Of a stretch of DNA of 64,000 bases, positions 44,547 to 52,486 are shown one piece after another. The notes beneath the pieces are model-generated. The model was not told the DNA's origin. It did not search any database and saw nothing but the letters and a program-made list of their open reading frames with translations. Position 1 is the first letter of the stretch; every line of letters begins with the position of its first letter. This DNA is from Microcella alkalica (lineage in GTDB: Bacteria > Actinomycetota > Actinomycetes > Actinomycetales > Microbacteriaceae): contig NZ_JABUKC010000001.1 in NCBI RefSeq assembly GCF_014595885.1, positions 806,001-870,000 of the forward strand. Reading direction: 5' to 3'. The translations under genes were made by a program, and so were the position numbers.

Positions 44547-46079
44547 ATGGTGCGCACCACCGGCCCTGCTCCCAGTTTCACGACGAGCGACGACGGAGTC
44601 CCGATCTACCGCCCGGGGCTCGCGGAGGGGGGTGACGGGCCGCGCGAGATGCGCATGGAGCACGATTCGCTCGGCTCGATGCCCATCCCCGCCGACGCCT
44701 ACTGGGGCATCCACACCGCGCGAGCGCTCGAGAACTTCCCGATCACGCGGCGCGCTCTCTCGAATCACCCGAACCTCGTCATCGCCCTCGCGTACGTCAA
44801 GCAGGCGGCCGCGCGCGCGAACCGCGAGATCGGCGTCCTCGACCCGGCGAAGGCCGACGTCATCGACCGCGCCTGCCAGGAGGTCATCGAGGGCCACCTC
44901 CACGACCAGTTCGTGCTCGGCGTGCTGCAGGGCGGCGCCGGCACGAGCACGAACATGTCGGTCAACGAGATCATCGCCAACCGCGGCCTCGAGCTGCTCG
45001 GCCACGCCAAGGGCGAGTACGAGCACCTGCACCCGATCGACGACGTCAACCGCAGCCAGTCGACGAACGACGTCTACCCGACGGCGATCAAGCTCGGCAT
45101 GGTGCTGAGCCTGCGCACGCTGCTCGACGAGCACGAGCTTCTGAGCGAGGCGTTCTCGCGCAAGGGCCGCGAGTTCGCGCACATCCTCAAGGTGGGGCGC
45201 ACGCAGCTGCAGGATGCCGTGCCGATGACCCTCGGGCAGGAGTTCCGCGGCTTCGCCACGACCCTCCGCGAGGACTACGACCGGCTCTCTGAGGTCATCC
45301 CGTGGCTCAACGAGATCAACCTCGGCGCGACCGCGATCGGCACCGGCATCACCGCCGACCCCCGCTACGCCGAGGCGGTGCGCCGGCACCTCAGCGAGAT
45401 CTCCGGCTACGAGATGCAGACCGCGCCCGACCTCATCGAGGCCACGAGCGACGCGGGCATCTTCATGACGCTCTCCGGCACGCTCAAGCGCGCCGCGGTG
45501 AAGCTGTCGAAGATCTGCAACGACTTGCGCCTGCTGTCGTCGGGCCCGCAGGCCGGTCTCGGCGAGATCAACCTGCCGCCGCGCCAGGCGGGCTCGTCGA
45601 TCATGCCCGGCAAGGTCAACCCGGTGATCCCGGAGGTCGTCAACCAGGTCGCGTTCTCGATCATCGGCGCGGATGCGACGGTCACGGCCGCCGCCGAGGC
45701 GGGGCAGCTGCAGCTCAACGCCTTCGAGCCGGTCATTGCGACGAGCATCATGCAGTCGCTCGCGTGGATGACGAACGCCTGCCGCACGCTGCGCCTCAAC
45801 TGCGTCGACGGCATCACCGCCAACGTCGAGCGCCTGACCGAGATGGTCGACCTGAGCGTCGGCGTCGTGACCGCCCTCACGCCCTACATCGGCTACCAGG
45901 CCTCGGCGAAGCTCGCGTACGAGGCGCTGAACTCGCCGCTGTCGATCCGGCAGATCGTCGTCGAACGGGGCCTCATGTCGGCGGAGGACGTCGAGCGCGT
46001 GCTCTCGCCCGAGCGGCTCTCGGGCGCCGTGCCGGCCACCGGCGCGATCGCGCTGCCGATGGTGCCCGTCGAGGACTGA
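44547..46079 (+). CDS. aspA: Aspartate ammonia-lyase
   Basis: 510 residues. Fumarase/aspartase fold with MRMEHDSLGSMPIPADAYWGIHTARALENFPI, GGAGTSTNMSVNEIIANRGLELLG, the SQSTNDVYPTA motif, and the catalytic serine loop GSSIMPGKVNP. The residues GQEFRGFATTLREDYDRL favour aspartase over fumarase. It converts aspartate to fumarate and ammonia. The first 35 residues are an extension before the family start. Position after the cyd operon suggests a link to low-oxygen growth, where fumarate can be an electron acceptor; that is inference. Confidence 0.92.
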   Translation: MVRTTGPAPSFTTSDDGVPIYRPGLAEGGDGPREMRMEHDSLGSMPIPADAYWGIHTARALENFPITRRALSNHPNLVIALAYVKQAAARANREIGVLDPAKADVIDRACQEVIEGHLHDQFVLGVLQGGAGTSTNMSVNEIIANRGLELLGHAKGEYEHLHPIDDVNRSQSTNDVYPTAIKLGMVLSLRTLLDEHELLSEAFSRKGREFAHILKVGRTQLQDAVPMTLGQEFRGFATTLREDYDRLSEVIPWLNEINLGATAIGTGITADPRYAEAVRRHLSEISGYEMQTAPDLIEATSDAGIFMTLSGTLKRAAVKLSKICNDLRLLSSGPQAGLGEINLPPRQAGSSIMPGKVNPVIPEVVNQVAFSIIGADATVTAAAEAGQLQLNAFEPVIATSIMQSLAWMTNACRTLRLNCVDGITANVERLTEMVDLSVGVVTALTPYIGYQASAKLAYEALNSPLSIRQIVVERGLMSAEDVERVLSPERLSGAVPATGAIALPMVPVED

Positions 46080-46097
46080 CCGCACCCTCGCGCGACG

Positions 46098-46127
46098 CGG
46101 CGGCCGCTCCCGAGGGGGCGGCCGCCG
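46098..46127. terminator. Terminator after aspA
   Basis: A 10-bp stem CGGCGGCCGC/GCGGCCGCCG with a 10-nt loop, then TCGTCGTT. It lies between convergent genes and can serve both. Confidence 0.8.
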
Positions 46128-46150
46128 TCGTCGTTCGCGGATGCTCCTGC

Positions 46151-46420
46151 CTAGTGCTCGCGCAGCATCGCGATGAGCTCGCTCTTGCGCTTGCCCGAGT
46201 ACCCGGTGAGACCGAGCTCCTTGGCGCGGGCGCGCAGCTCGGAGACCGTCCGCGCCTCGTAGTCCTCGCCCTTGCCGCCGCGGCGGCCGACGGCCGAGCG
46301 GCCGTCGCGCGCCGCGGCGTTGCTGATGCGCGCGGCCTTGCTCTCACTCATGCCCTCGCCGGTGAGCTTGTCGTACAGCTCCGGGTCCTTGAGGCTCGGC
46401 CGGGCATCCGTCGGCGCCAT
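46151..46420 (-). CDS. Small Rho-N/SAP-like domain protein (DUF7218 type)
   Basis: 89 residues. N-terminal LKDPELYDKLTGEGMSESKAARISNAAA and the C-terminal TVSELRARAKELGLTGYSGKRKSELIAMLRE, the Rho termination factor N-terminal/SAP helix-turn-helix fold that binds nucleic acid. A Gly/Lys-rich linker (RRGGKGEDYE) separates them. The start shares one base with the stop of the SDR gene upstream, so the two are co-translated. Function unknown; such proteins often accompany stress genes. Confidence 0.8.
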   Translation of the reverse strand: MAPTDARPSLKDPELYDKLTGEGMSESKAARISNAAARDGRSAVGRRGGKGEDYEARTVSELRARAKELGLTGYSGKRKSELIAMLREH

Positions 46421-47337
46421 CAGAGCGCCTTCCCGCCGGTGACCGGCAGCACGCCGCCGGAGACGTAGCTGGCCTGCTCGCTCGCGAGGTACACGTACGC
46501 AGGCGCGACCTCGGCGGGCTGGCCGGCGCGGCCGAGCGGGGTGTCCTGCCCGAAGCTCGGCAGCGAGTCCGGCCAGCTCGTGGCGGGGATCAGCGGGGTC
46601 CAGATCGGCCCGGGCGCGACGGCGTTGACGCGGATGCCCCGCTCGCCGAGCTCGTCGGCCATCGCCCGCACGAACGCGACCTGCGCGGCCTTCGTCATGG
46701 CGTAGTCGACGAGCTTCGCCGAGGGCTGGAAGGCCTGGATCGACGCGGTCACGATGATCGACGCGCCGGGGCTGAGGTGCGGCACGGCCGCCTTCGCGCT
46801 CGCGACGAGCCCGTAGAGATTCGTCTTCATGACGCGGTCGAAGTCGTCCATCGGCAGCGACTCGAGGCTGTCGCGGTTCTCCTGGTAGGCGGCGTTGAGC
46901 ACGAGCACGTCGAGCCCGCCGAGCGCCTCGACGGTGCGCTCGACGATGCGCGCCGCGTGCTCGACGTCGCGAACGTCGCCCGGCAGCAGCTCGCAGTGCC
47001 GGCCGGCCTCGCGCACCCAGCGCGCGGTCTCCTCCGCGTCGGCCTGCTCCTCGCGCAGGTAGGCGATCGCGACGTCGGCGCCCTCGCGCGCGAAGGCGAT
47101 CGCGACGGCCCGGCCGATGCCGCTGTCGCCGCCGGTGATGAGCGTGCGACGGCCCTCGAGCCGTCCGCTGCCGCGGTACGACTGCTCGCCGTGGTCAGGG
47201 GCGGGCGTCGTCTCGCTCGTGAGGCCCGGCTGGTCCTGCTCCTGCTCGGGGAATCCCTCGGCGTGGTGCTTCGTCGTCGGGTCGGTGCGCTGATTCGGGT
47301 CGGTCTGCTGCTTCGGCTCGTGCTGCTGGTCGGTCAC
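46420..47337 (-). CDS. SDR-family oxidoreductase (general stress protein 39 / YhdF type)
   Basis: 305 residues. A charged, Gln-rich N-terminal extension of about 58 residues precedes the Rossmann fold: GDSGIGRA cofactor motif, LNAAYQ (NAA variant of NNAG), catalytic Ser in TASIQAFQ and YxxxK in DYAMTKAA, and the late NAVAPGPIWTPLIP. This long-N-terminus branch includes Bacillus general-stress SDRs. NAD(P)-linked; substrate unknown. Confidence 0.9.
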   Translation of the reverse strand: MTDQQHEPKQQTDPNQRTDPTTKHHAEGFPEQEQDQPGLTSETTPAPDHGEQSYRGSGRLEGRRTLITGGDSGIGRAVAIAFAREGADVAIAYLREEQADAEETARWVREAGRHCELLPGDVRDVEHAARIVERTVEALGGLDVLVLNAAYQENRDSLESLPMDDFDRVMKTNLYGLVASAKAAVPHLSPGASIIVTASIQAFQPSAKLVDYAMTKAAQVAFVRAMADELGERGIRVNAVAPGPIWTPLIPATSWPDSLPSFGQDTPLGRAGQPAEVAPAYVYLASEQASYVSGGVLPVTGGKAL

Positions 47338-47437
47338 GACGCTCCCTTCCGCGGCCGCGGGTGCGGCGGCGCGGCCACCGTAGGCGGGCGGCGCTCGCCG
47401 CGGCGACGGGGTTGACAGCGGCGTGAGGCGGCGCGGC

Positions 47438-47731
47438 TCAGTTCGATTCGGCGCTGCCCTTCTCGACGAGCCGCTTCGACAGCAGCACGATGAGGATCAC
47501 GCCGTAAGTGTCGGCGACGAGGCTGATGTTGTACTCCCAGAAGAACCAGATCCAGAACTCGCCGGCCTCGAGCGGTTCGCCGGCGTGCTGCTGCTCGCCG
47601 ACCCAGACGTGGTGGCCGGCGAGCACGGCGAGCGCGGTCTGCGCGATGAGGATGGCGGCGAGCACGATCGACAGGCTGTGGCGCTGCCAGAAGGTGCCCT
47701 GCGTGCTGGCGCCGCGGTATCGCATGATCAT
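47438..47731 (-). CDS. DUF6766-like small membrane protein
   Basis: 97 residues with two membrane segments: HSLSIVLAAILIAQTALAVLAGHHVW and ISLVADTYGVILIVLLSKRL. A middle loop has FWIWFFWEYN. This pattern matches small actinobacterial proteins annotated as DUF6766; function unknown. ATG 47731 was taken because TAGCGT (47738-47743, minus strand) lies 6 nt before it; a second ATG two codons in is possible. Confidence 0.65.
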   Translation of the reverse strand: MIMRYRGASTQGTFWQRHSLSIVLAAILIAQTALAVLAGHHVWVGEQQHAGEPLEAGEFWIWFFWEYNISLVADTYGVILIVLLSKRLVEKGSAESN

Positions 47732-47737
47732 GGCCGC

Positions 47738-47743
47738 ACGCTA
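47738..47743 (-). promoter_or_regulatory. -10 TAGCGT, leaderless promoter
   Basis: TAGCGT on the minus strand, 6 nt before ATG 47731. Confidence 0.45.
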
Positions 47744-47794
47744 ACGACGCCGCGTGCCGCGCGGCACGGGGTTGCGCCGAGGCGTTGCGGCGGG

Positions 47795-48019
47795 TCAGCC
47801 GGCCGGGCGGTCGCCGTCGAGCGCGATGTCCGGGTCGGGCTCGGCCTCGACGCGCTCCTCGGGGTCGAGGGTCGGCGGGGGCAGCTCGAGCTCGGCGTCG
47901 TCGTCGAGGTCGACGTCGCGTCGGGCGTCGGGGTCGAGCGGGGCCGACTCCTCGAGCCGGTCGTCGTCGGTGAGCGGGTCGTGCAGCGGGTCGTGCAGGT
48001 CGTGCTCGCGGTCGGTCAT
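47795..48019 (-). CDS. Small highly acidic protein
   Basis: 74 residues, mostly Asp, Glu, Leu and Pro (LHDPLHDPLTDDDRLEESAPLDPDARRDVDLDDD). No domain recognised. GGAAGGA is 7 nt upstream of the ATG, and ATGA overlaps the stop of the glycosylase gene, which supports it as a real gene of that operon rather than a chance frame. Confidence 0.6.
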   Translation of the reverse strand: MTDREHDLHDPLHDPLTDDDRLEESAPLDPDARRDVDLDDDAELELPPPTLDPEERVEAEPDPDIALDGDRPAG

Positions 48020-49578
48020 CGCTCGTCCTTCCGTGCGCGGATCGGGGCCGCACCATCCTCCCGCGCTCGCCGCATCGGCGGGGGAGCCGCTCTCCACAGG
48101 TGCAGGGTCGCGTAGCTGCGCCACGGCGCCCAGCGCGCGCCGAGCATCCGTGCGCCTGTCGCCGTCTCGGCGGCGCCGAGCGCGCGCAGCGACCGCAGCA
48201 GCACGAGGTCGTGCTCGAGCAGGATGTCCGGTGCGCCGAGCACGCGCATCGTCACGTAGCCGGCCGTCCACGGCCCGACCCCCGGCAGGGCCTCCAGGCG
48301 CGCCCGGAGCTCGGCGGCCGGCATGCCCACGTCGATCGCGAGGGCGCCGCTCGCGAGCGCCTCCGCCACGCCGAGTACCGTGCGGATGCGGCTCGCCGGT
48401 CCGCGCAGCACCGCGGCGCCGTGCGCCGCGATGCGGTCGGCGCCCGGGAACTCCCGCAGCCCGGCGACCGGCTCGCGCCCCTCGAGCGCGTCGAGGTCGG
48501 CGGCGAGCCGGCCCAGCACGGTGCGCGCGGCGGGCAGCGAGATCTGCTGCCCGACGATCGTGCGCAGCAGCGTCTCGCCCGGGTCGACGGCTCCGGCGAT
48601 GCGGATGCCCGGCTGCTGCGCCACGAGCGGCCCGAGCAGGGCATCCGCTCCCAGGGCCGCGTCGATCGCGGCCGCGTCGGCGTCCAGATCGAACCAGCGC
48701 CGCACGCGCGCCACGAGCGGTGCGACGTCGGCGAGGGCGCTCACGCTCGCCGTGCACACGACGCCCGGCCGCTCGTCGTCGAGCCGCACCCGCACGAGCG
48801 CGCGGCCGTGGGGCAGCGGCAGCCAGCGCCGCACGACGCCGTCGACGACCTCCTCGACGCCGTGCACGGCGTGGTCGGCGACGTAGCGCACGAGTCCGGC
48901 GCCGTCGAACGGCGCGCGGGCCGCGAGTCGCACGGTCACGGTCGTGAGGCCCGTCGCATCGGGGGAGAGCGCGGCGTGCGCGACGGCGTCGAGGCGCACG
49001 CCGACCCGGCCCGATCGGGCGAGGCGGCGCAGCTCGGTCGGGGCGAGCCCGTACACCTCGCGCACGGTGTCGTTGCACTGCCGCAGGCTCGCGAAGCCCG
49101 CGGCGAACGCCACCTCCGACACCGGCAGGTCGGTGCCGGCGAGCAGGGCTCGGGCCGACTCGGCGCGGTGGGCGCGGGCGAGGGCGAGCGGGCCGGCACC
49201 GAGCTCGCCCTGCAGCACGCGCCCAAGGTGCCTGCTGGAGTACCCGAGCCGCGCCGCGAGGCCCGGCACGCCCTCGCGCTCGACGACGCCGTCGGTGATG
49301 AGCCGCATGGCACGCGCGGCGAGGTCGTCGCGCAGGTTCCAGTCGGGGTTGCCGGGCACGGCGTCGGGCTGGCAGCGCTTGCACGCGCGCAGGCCCGCCT
49401 CGTGCGCGGCGGCGGCGGTCGGGTAGAAGCTGACGTTGTGCGGCTTCGGCGTCGTCGCCGGGCACGAGGGGCGGCAGTAGATGCCGGTCGTGCGCACGCC
49501 CGCGATGAACTGGCCGTCGAATCGCGCGTCGCGCGAGGCGAGGGCCCGGTAGCAGGTGGCGTGGTCGAGGGGCGGCAC
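48016..49578 (-). CDS. Ada-type regulator fused to AlkA DNA-3-methyladenine glycosylase
   Basis: 520 residues from GTG 49578. Order of domains: Ada metal-binding N-terminal domain (residues about 1-75; Cys in YCRPSCP and CKRC coordinate zinc and one accepts methyl groups from phosphotriesters), AraC-type helix-turn-helix (GLAARLGYSSRHLGRVLQ, AFAAGFASLRQCNDTVREVYG), AlkA N-terminal domain, and the HhH-GPD glycosylase with LPGVGPWTAGYVTMRVLG and the following Asp. It removes alkylated bases and probably activates its own operon when methylated. The O6-methylguanine transferase domain (PCHRV) of full Ada is absent. Confidence 0.92.
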   Translation of the reverse strand: MPPLDHATCYRALASRDARFDGQFIAGVRTTGIYCRPSCPATTPKPHNVSFYPTAAAAHEAGLRACKRCQPDAVPGNPDWNLRDDLAARAMRLITDGVVEREGVPGLAARLGYSSRHLGRVLQGELGAGPLALARAHRAESARALLAGTDLPVSEVAFAAGFASLRQCNDTVREVYGLAPTELRRLARSGRVGVRLDAVAHAALSPDATGLTTVTVRLAARAPFDGAGLVRYVADHAVHGVEEVVDGVVRRWLPLPHGRALVRVRLDDERPGVVCTASVSALADVAPLVARVRRWFDLDADAAAIDAALGADALLGPLVAQQPGIRIAGAVDPGETLLRTIVGQQISLPAARTVLGRLAADLDALEGREPVAGLREFPGADRIAAHGAAVLRGPASRIRTVLGVAEALASGALAIDVGMPAAELRARLEALPGVGPWTAGYVTMRVLGAPDILLEHDLVLLRSLRALGAAETATGARMLGARWAPWRSYATLHLWRAAPPPMRRAREDGAAPIRARKDER

Positions 49579-49662
49579 GCGACCACGATGCCACCGGGGG
49601 GATGCTCGCACCAGCGGAAAACGGACATCCCCGTCGTCGACGCCCGCGTCGCACGCCGTCGC

Positions 49663-49668
49663 TATGCT
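49663..49668 (+). promoter_or_regulatory. -10 TATGCT, leaderless promoter of the PrsW-like gene
   Basis: TATGCT ends 7 nt before ATG 49676. Confidence 0.55.
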
Positions 49669-49675
49669 CGCGACC

Positions 49676-50944
49676 ATGACCCAGCACCCCGACGCGAGCG
49701 CGCACCTCGCGCGCACGCCCGACTGGTCGGCGACGGGCGGGCTCGCCCCCGGCGCCTCCGCCGCCCCGACGGCCGCGCCCGAGAGCGTCCGGGCTGAAGC
49801 GGCGTCACCCGCGCAGCCGGTGCTCGGCACGACGCCCCGACGACGCTCGGCGGCGCTCACCGTGCTCGCCGTCCTCGGCTTCGCGCTCGTCGGCGTCGTC
49901 GCGCTGCTGGTCGCCCTGTACCTGCTCGTCGGGCTCGGCCCCGCGGGGGTGGTCGTCGGTGGCGTCATGGCGCTCGTGCCGCTCGCGATCGTCTTCGCGG
50001 GCATCCGCTGGATCGACCGGTGGGAGCCGGAGCCCCGCGGGGCGCTCGCCTTCGCGTTTCTGTGGGGTGCGGGGGTGAGCGTGCTCATCGCGCTCGTCGT
50101 CGACGCCGAGATCCAGAGCATCGTCGCCGGCATCGACGCCGACCCGGGCGCGGTCGAGTTCCTGGGGGCCGCGGTGCAGGCACCGATCGTCGAGGAGCTC
50201 GGCAAAGGCCTCGGTGTGCTGCTGCTGTTCTGGTTCGTGCGGCGGCACTTCGACGGCCCCGTCGACGGCATCGTCTACGCGGCGACCGTCGCCGGAGGGT
50301 TCGCCTTCACCGAGAACATCCTCTACTTCGGCACGCAGCTGGCCGAGGGCGGACTGCTGAGCGCCGGCACGATCGAGATCTTCCTCATCCGGGGGCTCAT
50401 GTCGCCCTTCGCGCACGTCATGTTCACCGCCTTCATCGGCGTCGCGCTCGGCTTCGCCGCGCGGCACGTCGGGGCGGTCGCGGGAGTTCTGCTGTTCCTG
50501 CTCGGCGCGGTGCCGGCCATCCTGCTGCACGCGTTCTGGAACGGCGCGCTGTTATTCGTCGGCGACTTCTATGGCTACTACGTCGTCGTGCAGGTGCCGA
50601 TGTTCCTGCTCGCCGTCTGGTTCGTCGTGCTGCTGCGGCGCCAGGAGCAGCGGCTCACCGCCGAGCGGCTCGCCGAGTACGCCGCGGTCGGCTGGTTCCA
50701 CCCGCAGGAGGTCGCGATGCTCGCCACGCCCGCCGGGCGGCGCACGGCGCAGGCGTGGGCCGCGCGCCACGGGGTGGCGGGGCTCATGCGCGCGTTCGTG
50801 CGCGACGCGACGCGCCTCGCGCACGCGCGCCAGCGCATCCTCGGCGATCGTGACCGCATCGGCGCGCAGCTCGACGAGGCGGAGCTGCTGCAGCGGGTGG
50901 CGCGCTCGCGGCACGCCCTCATGACCGGGCGCGTCACGCCCTAG
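49676..50944 (+). CDS. PrsW-family intramembrane metalloprotease-like protein
   Basis: 422 residues. A disordered N-terminus of about 55 residues, then about eight membrane segments. The PrsW/CPBP-like motifs are present: VEELGKG (EExxK type), GFAFTENILYFG (FxxxEN), SPFAHVMFTAFIGVALGF and LLHAFWNG (HxxxN). In Bacillus PrsW cuts an anti-sigma factor. An ECF sigma/anti-sigma pair lies 3 kb downstream, but there is no evidence that this protein acts on it. The C-terminus is a soluble helical region. Confidence 0.88.
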   Translation: MTQHPDASAHLARTPDWSATGGLAPGASAAPTAAPESVRAEAASPAQPVLGTTPRRRSAALTVLAVLGFALVGVVALLVALYLLVGLGPAGVVVGGVMALVPLAIVFAGIRWIDRWEPEPRGALAFAFLWGAGVSVLIALVVDAEIQSIVAGIDADPGAVEFLGAAVQAPIVEELGKGLGVLLLFWFVRRHFDGPVDGIVYAATVAGGFAFTENILYFGTQLAEGGLLSAGTIEIFLIRGLMSPFAHVMFTAFIGVALGFAARHVGAVAGVLLFLLGAVPAILLHAFWNGALLFVGDFYGYYVVVQVPMFLLAVWFVVLLRRQEQRLTAERLAEYAAVGWFHPQEVAMLATPAGRRTAQAWAARHGVAGLMRAFVRDATRLAHARQRILGDRDRIGAQLDEAELLQRVARSRHALMTGRVTP

Positions 50945-50963
50945 CGTCGCCGAGCGGGAATGG

Positions 50964-50999
50964 GGGCCGGTCGTCGCGCCCCCGCGCGTCGACCGGCCC
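50964..50999 (+). terminator. Terminator after the PrsW-like gene
   Basis: Stem GGGCCGGTCG/CGACCGGCCC (50964-50973, 50990-50999) with a 16-nt GC-rich loop. A second hairpin GTCGCGG/CCGCGAC follows at 51018-51035. Confidence 0.7.
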
Positions 51000-51380
51000 G
51001 TCCGAGTCCTCCCTGCCGTCGCGGCCCCCCGCGACGCTCCCCCCGGATGCAACCCCCCGGAGTCCTCGGCTCGTTCCCGATACGCGTGGTGTTCGGCGCT
51101 GCTGCACGAAGGGTTTGCTCCGACTGGACCCCACGTTCGGGGGACACGACCGACGAGCGTTAACAGACTCGCCGCCCAGTGGCGGGGCGAAGCCTCCGGC
51201 GCTCCTGGGCGGCGAGTTGATCTGCCCCTATGGTGCCCCGGCGATCCGTCCAGGGTCAAGAGCGCGCGAGCGCTCCACCCCCTCACGGGGGCGAGATGAG
51301 CGAGCGTCGGCGTCGCTAGCCTCGCAGAGGGGCCGCTCTCGAGCCCCGCCCACCCGAGCGAGAGAAGGCGGTGACGGCCT
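51000..51380. other. Gene-free stretch of about 380 bases with hairpins
   Basis: No reading frame here has a ribosome site or recognisable product. It holds C-rich runs, the 51018-51035 hairpin, a 13-bp stem with a 25-nt loop at 51167-51217, a CCCC/GGGG hairpin near 51279-51290, and a possible -10 TAGCCT about 50 bases before the next gene. It may be a long leader or a non-coding RNA. Confidence 0.4.
51167..51217 (+). repeat. Inverted repeat with 13-bp perfect stem
   Basis: ACTCGCCGCCCAG (51167-51179) and CTGGGCGGCGAGT (51205-51217) flank 25 bases. A stem this long inside an intergenic region, without a following T-run, points to a structured RNA rather than a simple terminator. Confidence 0.55.
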
Positions 51381-52313
51381 GTGGCGGCATGCCCGGTGTG
51401 CGCCGCGCCGATCCGCGACGGCCAGCGCTTCTGCACCCAGTGCGGCGCGCCGCTCATCGCCGCCTCGACACCGCCGGCTGCGGTGCCAGCGGCTGCGGCC
51501 GCCCCGATCACGGTGCCCGAGTCGATCGCGCCGCAGCCGACGCCCGTCACGCCCTCGCCGACGGCCCCCGTGGCCGAGCCGCCCGCCGACTTCGAGCCGG
51601 TGCCCGCCCTCGGGCCGCTGGCTCCCGCACCCGCCGAGCGCACGAGCATCCTCGGCCTGCTCGCTGAGCGCGAGGCCGAGGCGGCGCCCGTCGAGCATCC
51701 GCTGGGGGTGCCCGTGATCACCGCACGCACGCTGCCGGGCCCGGGAGCGAACCCCGCCCACATCGGGCGCGCGAGCGACTACGCGACGCCCGCCTCCGCC
51801 GGATCGAACGGGTCGACCGGGTCGGCCTCGCCGGCTGAAGCCGCCCCCTCGACCGTCTCGCCGGCGGAGGTCGCCGGTGCATCCGCCGCCAGCCCGGCGA
51901 GCCCGGTCGGCGCGCGTGCGGCCGCCCCGCGCCGGTACACGCCGCCACCGGCGCGCAGCCGGGCCGCAACCTGGGCGCTCGTCACGGGCATCCTGCCGGT
52001 CGTCGTCTCGGTGCTCGGCAACCTGCTGACCGCCGAGCTCGGGCGTCAGGCGGTCGCGGCCACGGAGGCCGGCGTCACCACCGGGGCGTGGGCCCCCGTG
52101 TTCGTCTCGCTCTCCGTCGTGTTCGTCGTCAACGCCGCGCTGCTGACCGTCTGCGCGATCACCGGCACGCGCGGTGTGCGCGAGACAGGCAACGGCGTCA
52201 CCCGGGGTCGCGGGCTCGCGGTCGCCGGGCTTGCGGCTGGCGCCGTCAACCTCGTGCTGCTCGTCGCGGGCCTCGTCATCTCGATCTCGGGCTTCTCCGC
52301 CGTCCTCGCCTGA
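51381..52313 (+). CDS. Zinc-ribbon membrane protein with long linker
   Basis: 310 residues from GTG 51381. N-terminal double CxxC zinc ribbon (CPVCAAPIRDGQRFCTQCGAPL), a long Ala/Pro/Ser-rich linker (about residues 25-190), and three membrane segments from about residue 195 (WALVTGILPVVVSVLGNLL). This is the common zinc-ribbon plus DUF4190-like layout of actinobacterial membrane proteins; function unknown. It lies between the PrsW-like gene and the surface-protein module and may not be part of either. Confidence 0.75.
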   Translation: MAACPVCAAPIRDGQRFCTQCGAPLIAASTPPAAVPAAAAAPITVPESIAPQPTPVTPSPTAPVAEPPADFEPVPALGPLAPAPAERTSILGLLAEREAEAAPVEHPLGVPVITARTLPGPGANPAHIGRASDYATPASAGSNGSTGSASPAEAAPSTVSPAEVAGASAASPASPVGARAAAPRRYTPPPARSRAATWALVTGILPVVVSVLGNLLTAELGRQAVAATEAGVTTGAWAPVFVSLSVVFVVNAALLTVCAITGTRGVRETGNGVTRGRGLAVAGLAAGAVNLVLLVAGLVISISGFSAVLA

Positions 52314-52410
52314 CGTGCGCTGACTCGCCGAGGCGGCGCGGGCGTTCGACCAGCATCCTCCCGGTTCTCTCTCAGCTTGAGCCGCATCCGTCCGGGCACC
52401 TGCGCCGGAA

Positions 52411-52478
52411 GTGATCACTGTAAGGCGAATCCCGCCTTGACCCCGCAAGGGGCGCGAGCCCCACGGGGCCGATCACTG
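52411..52478 (+). promoter_or_regulatory. Structured leader of the DUF4397 gene
   Basis: The palindrome GTGATCAC (52411-52418) and a repeat of GATCACTG (52413-52420 and 52471-52478) frame several hairpins: AAGGCG/CGCCTT (52422-52438), CCCC-GCAA-GGGG (52441-52452), and the competing GGGG-CGCGAG-CCCC (52449-52462). The last two cannot form together because they share GGGG. Confidence 0.4.
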
Positions 52479-52486
52479 GAGGAACC

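Noticed and set aside
42570-46085. Minus-strand open frame of 1171 codons opposite cydD, cydC and aspA
   Set aside because: Complement of conserved genes, no ribosome site, low-complexity product.
52384-52430. Possible SigK-type promoter (GCATCC and GCGAAT) before DUF4397
   Set aside because: The spacing is about 35 nt, far from the 17-20 expected for SigK promoters.
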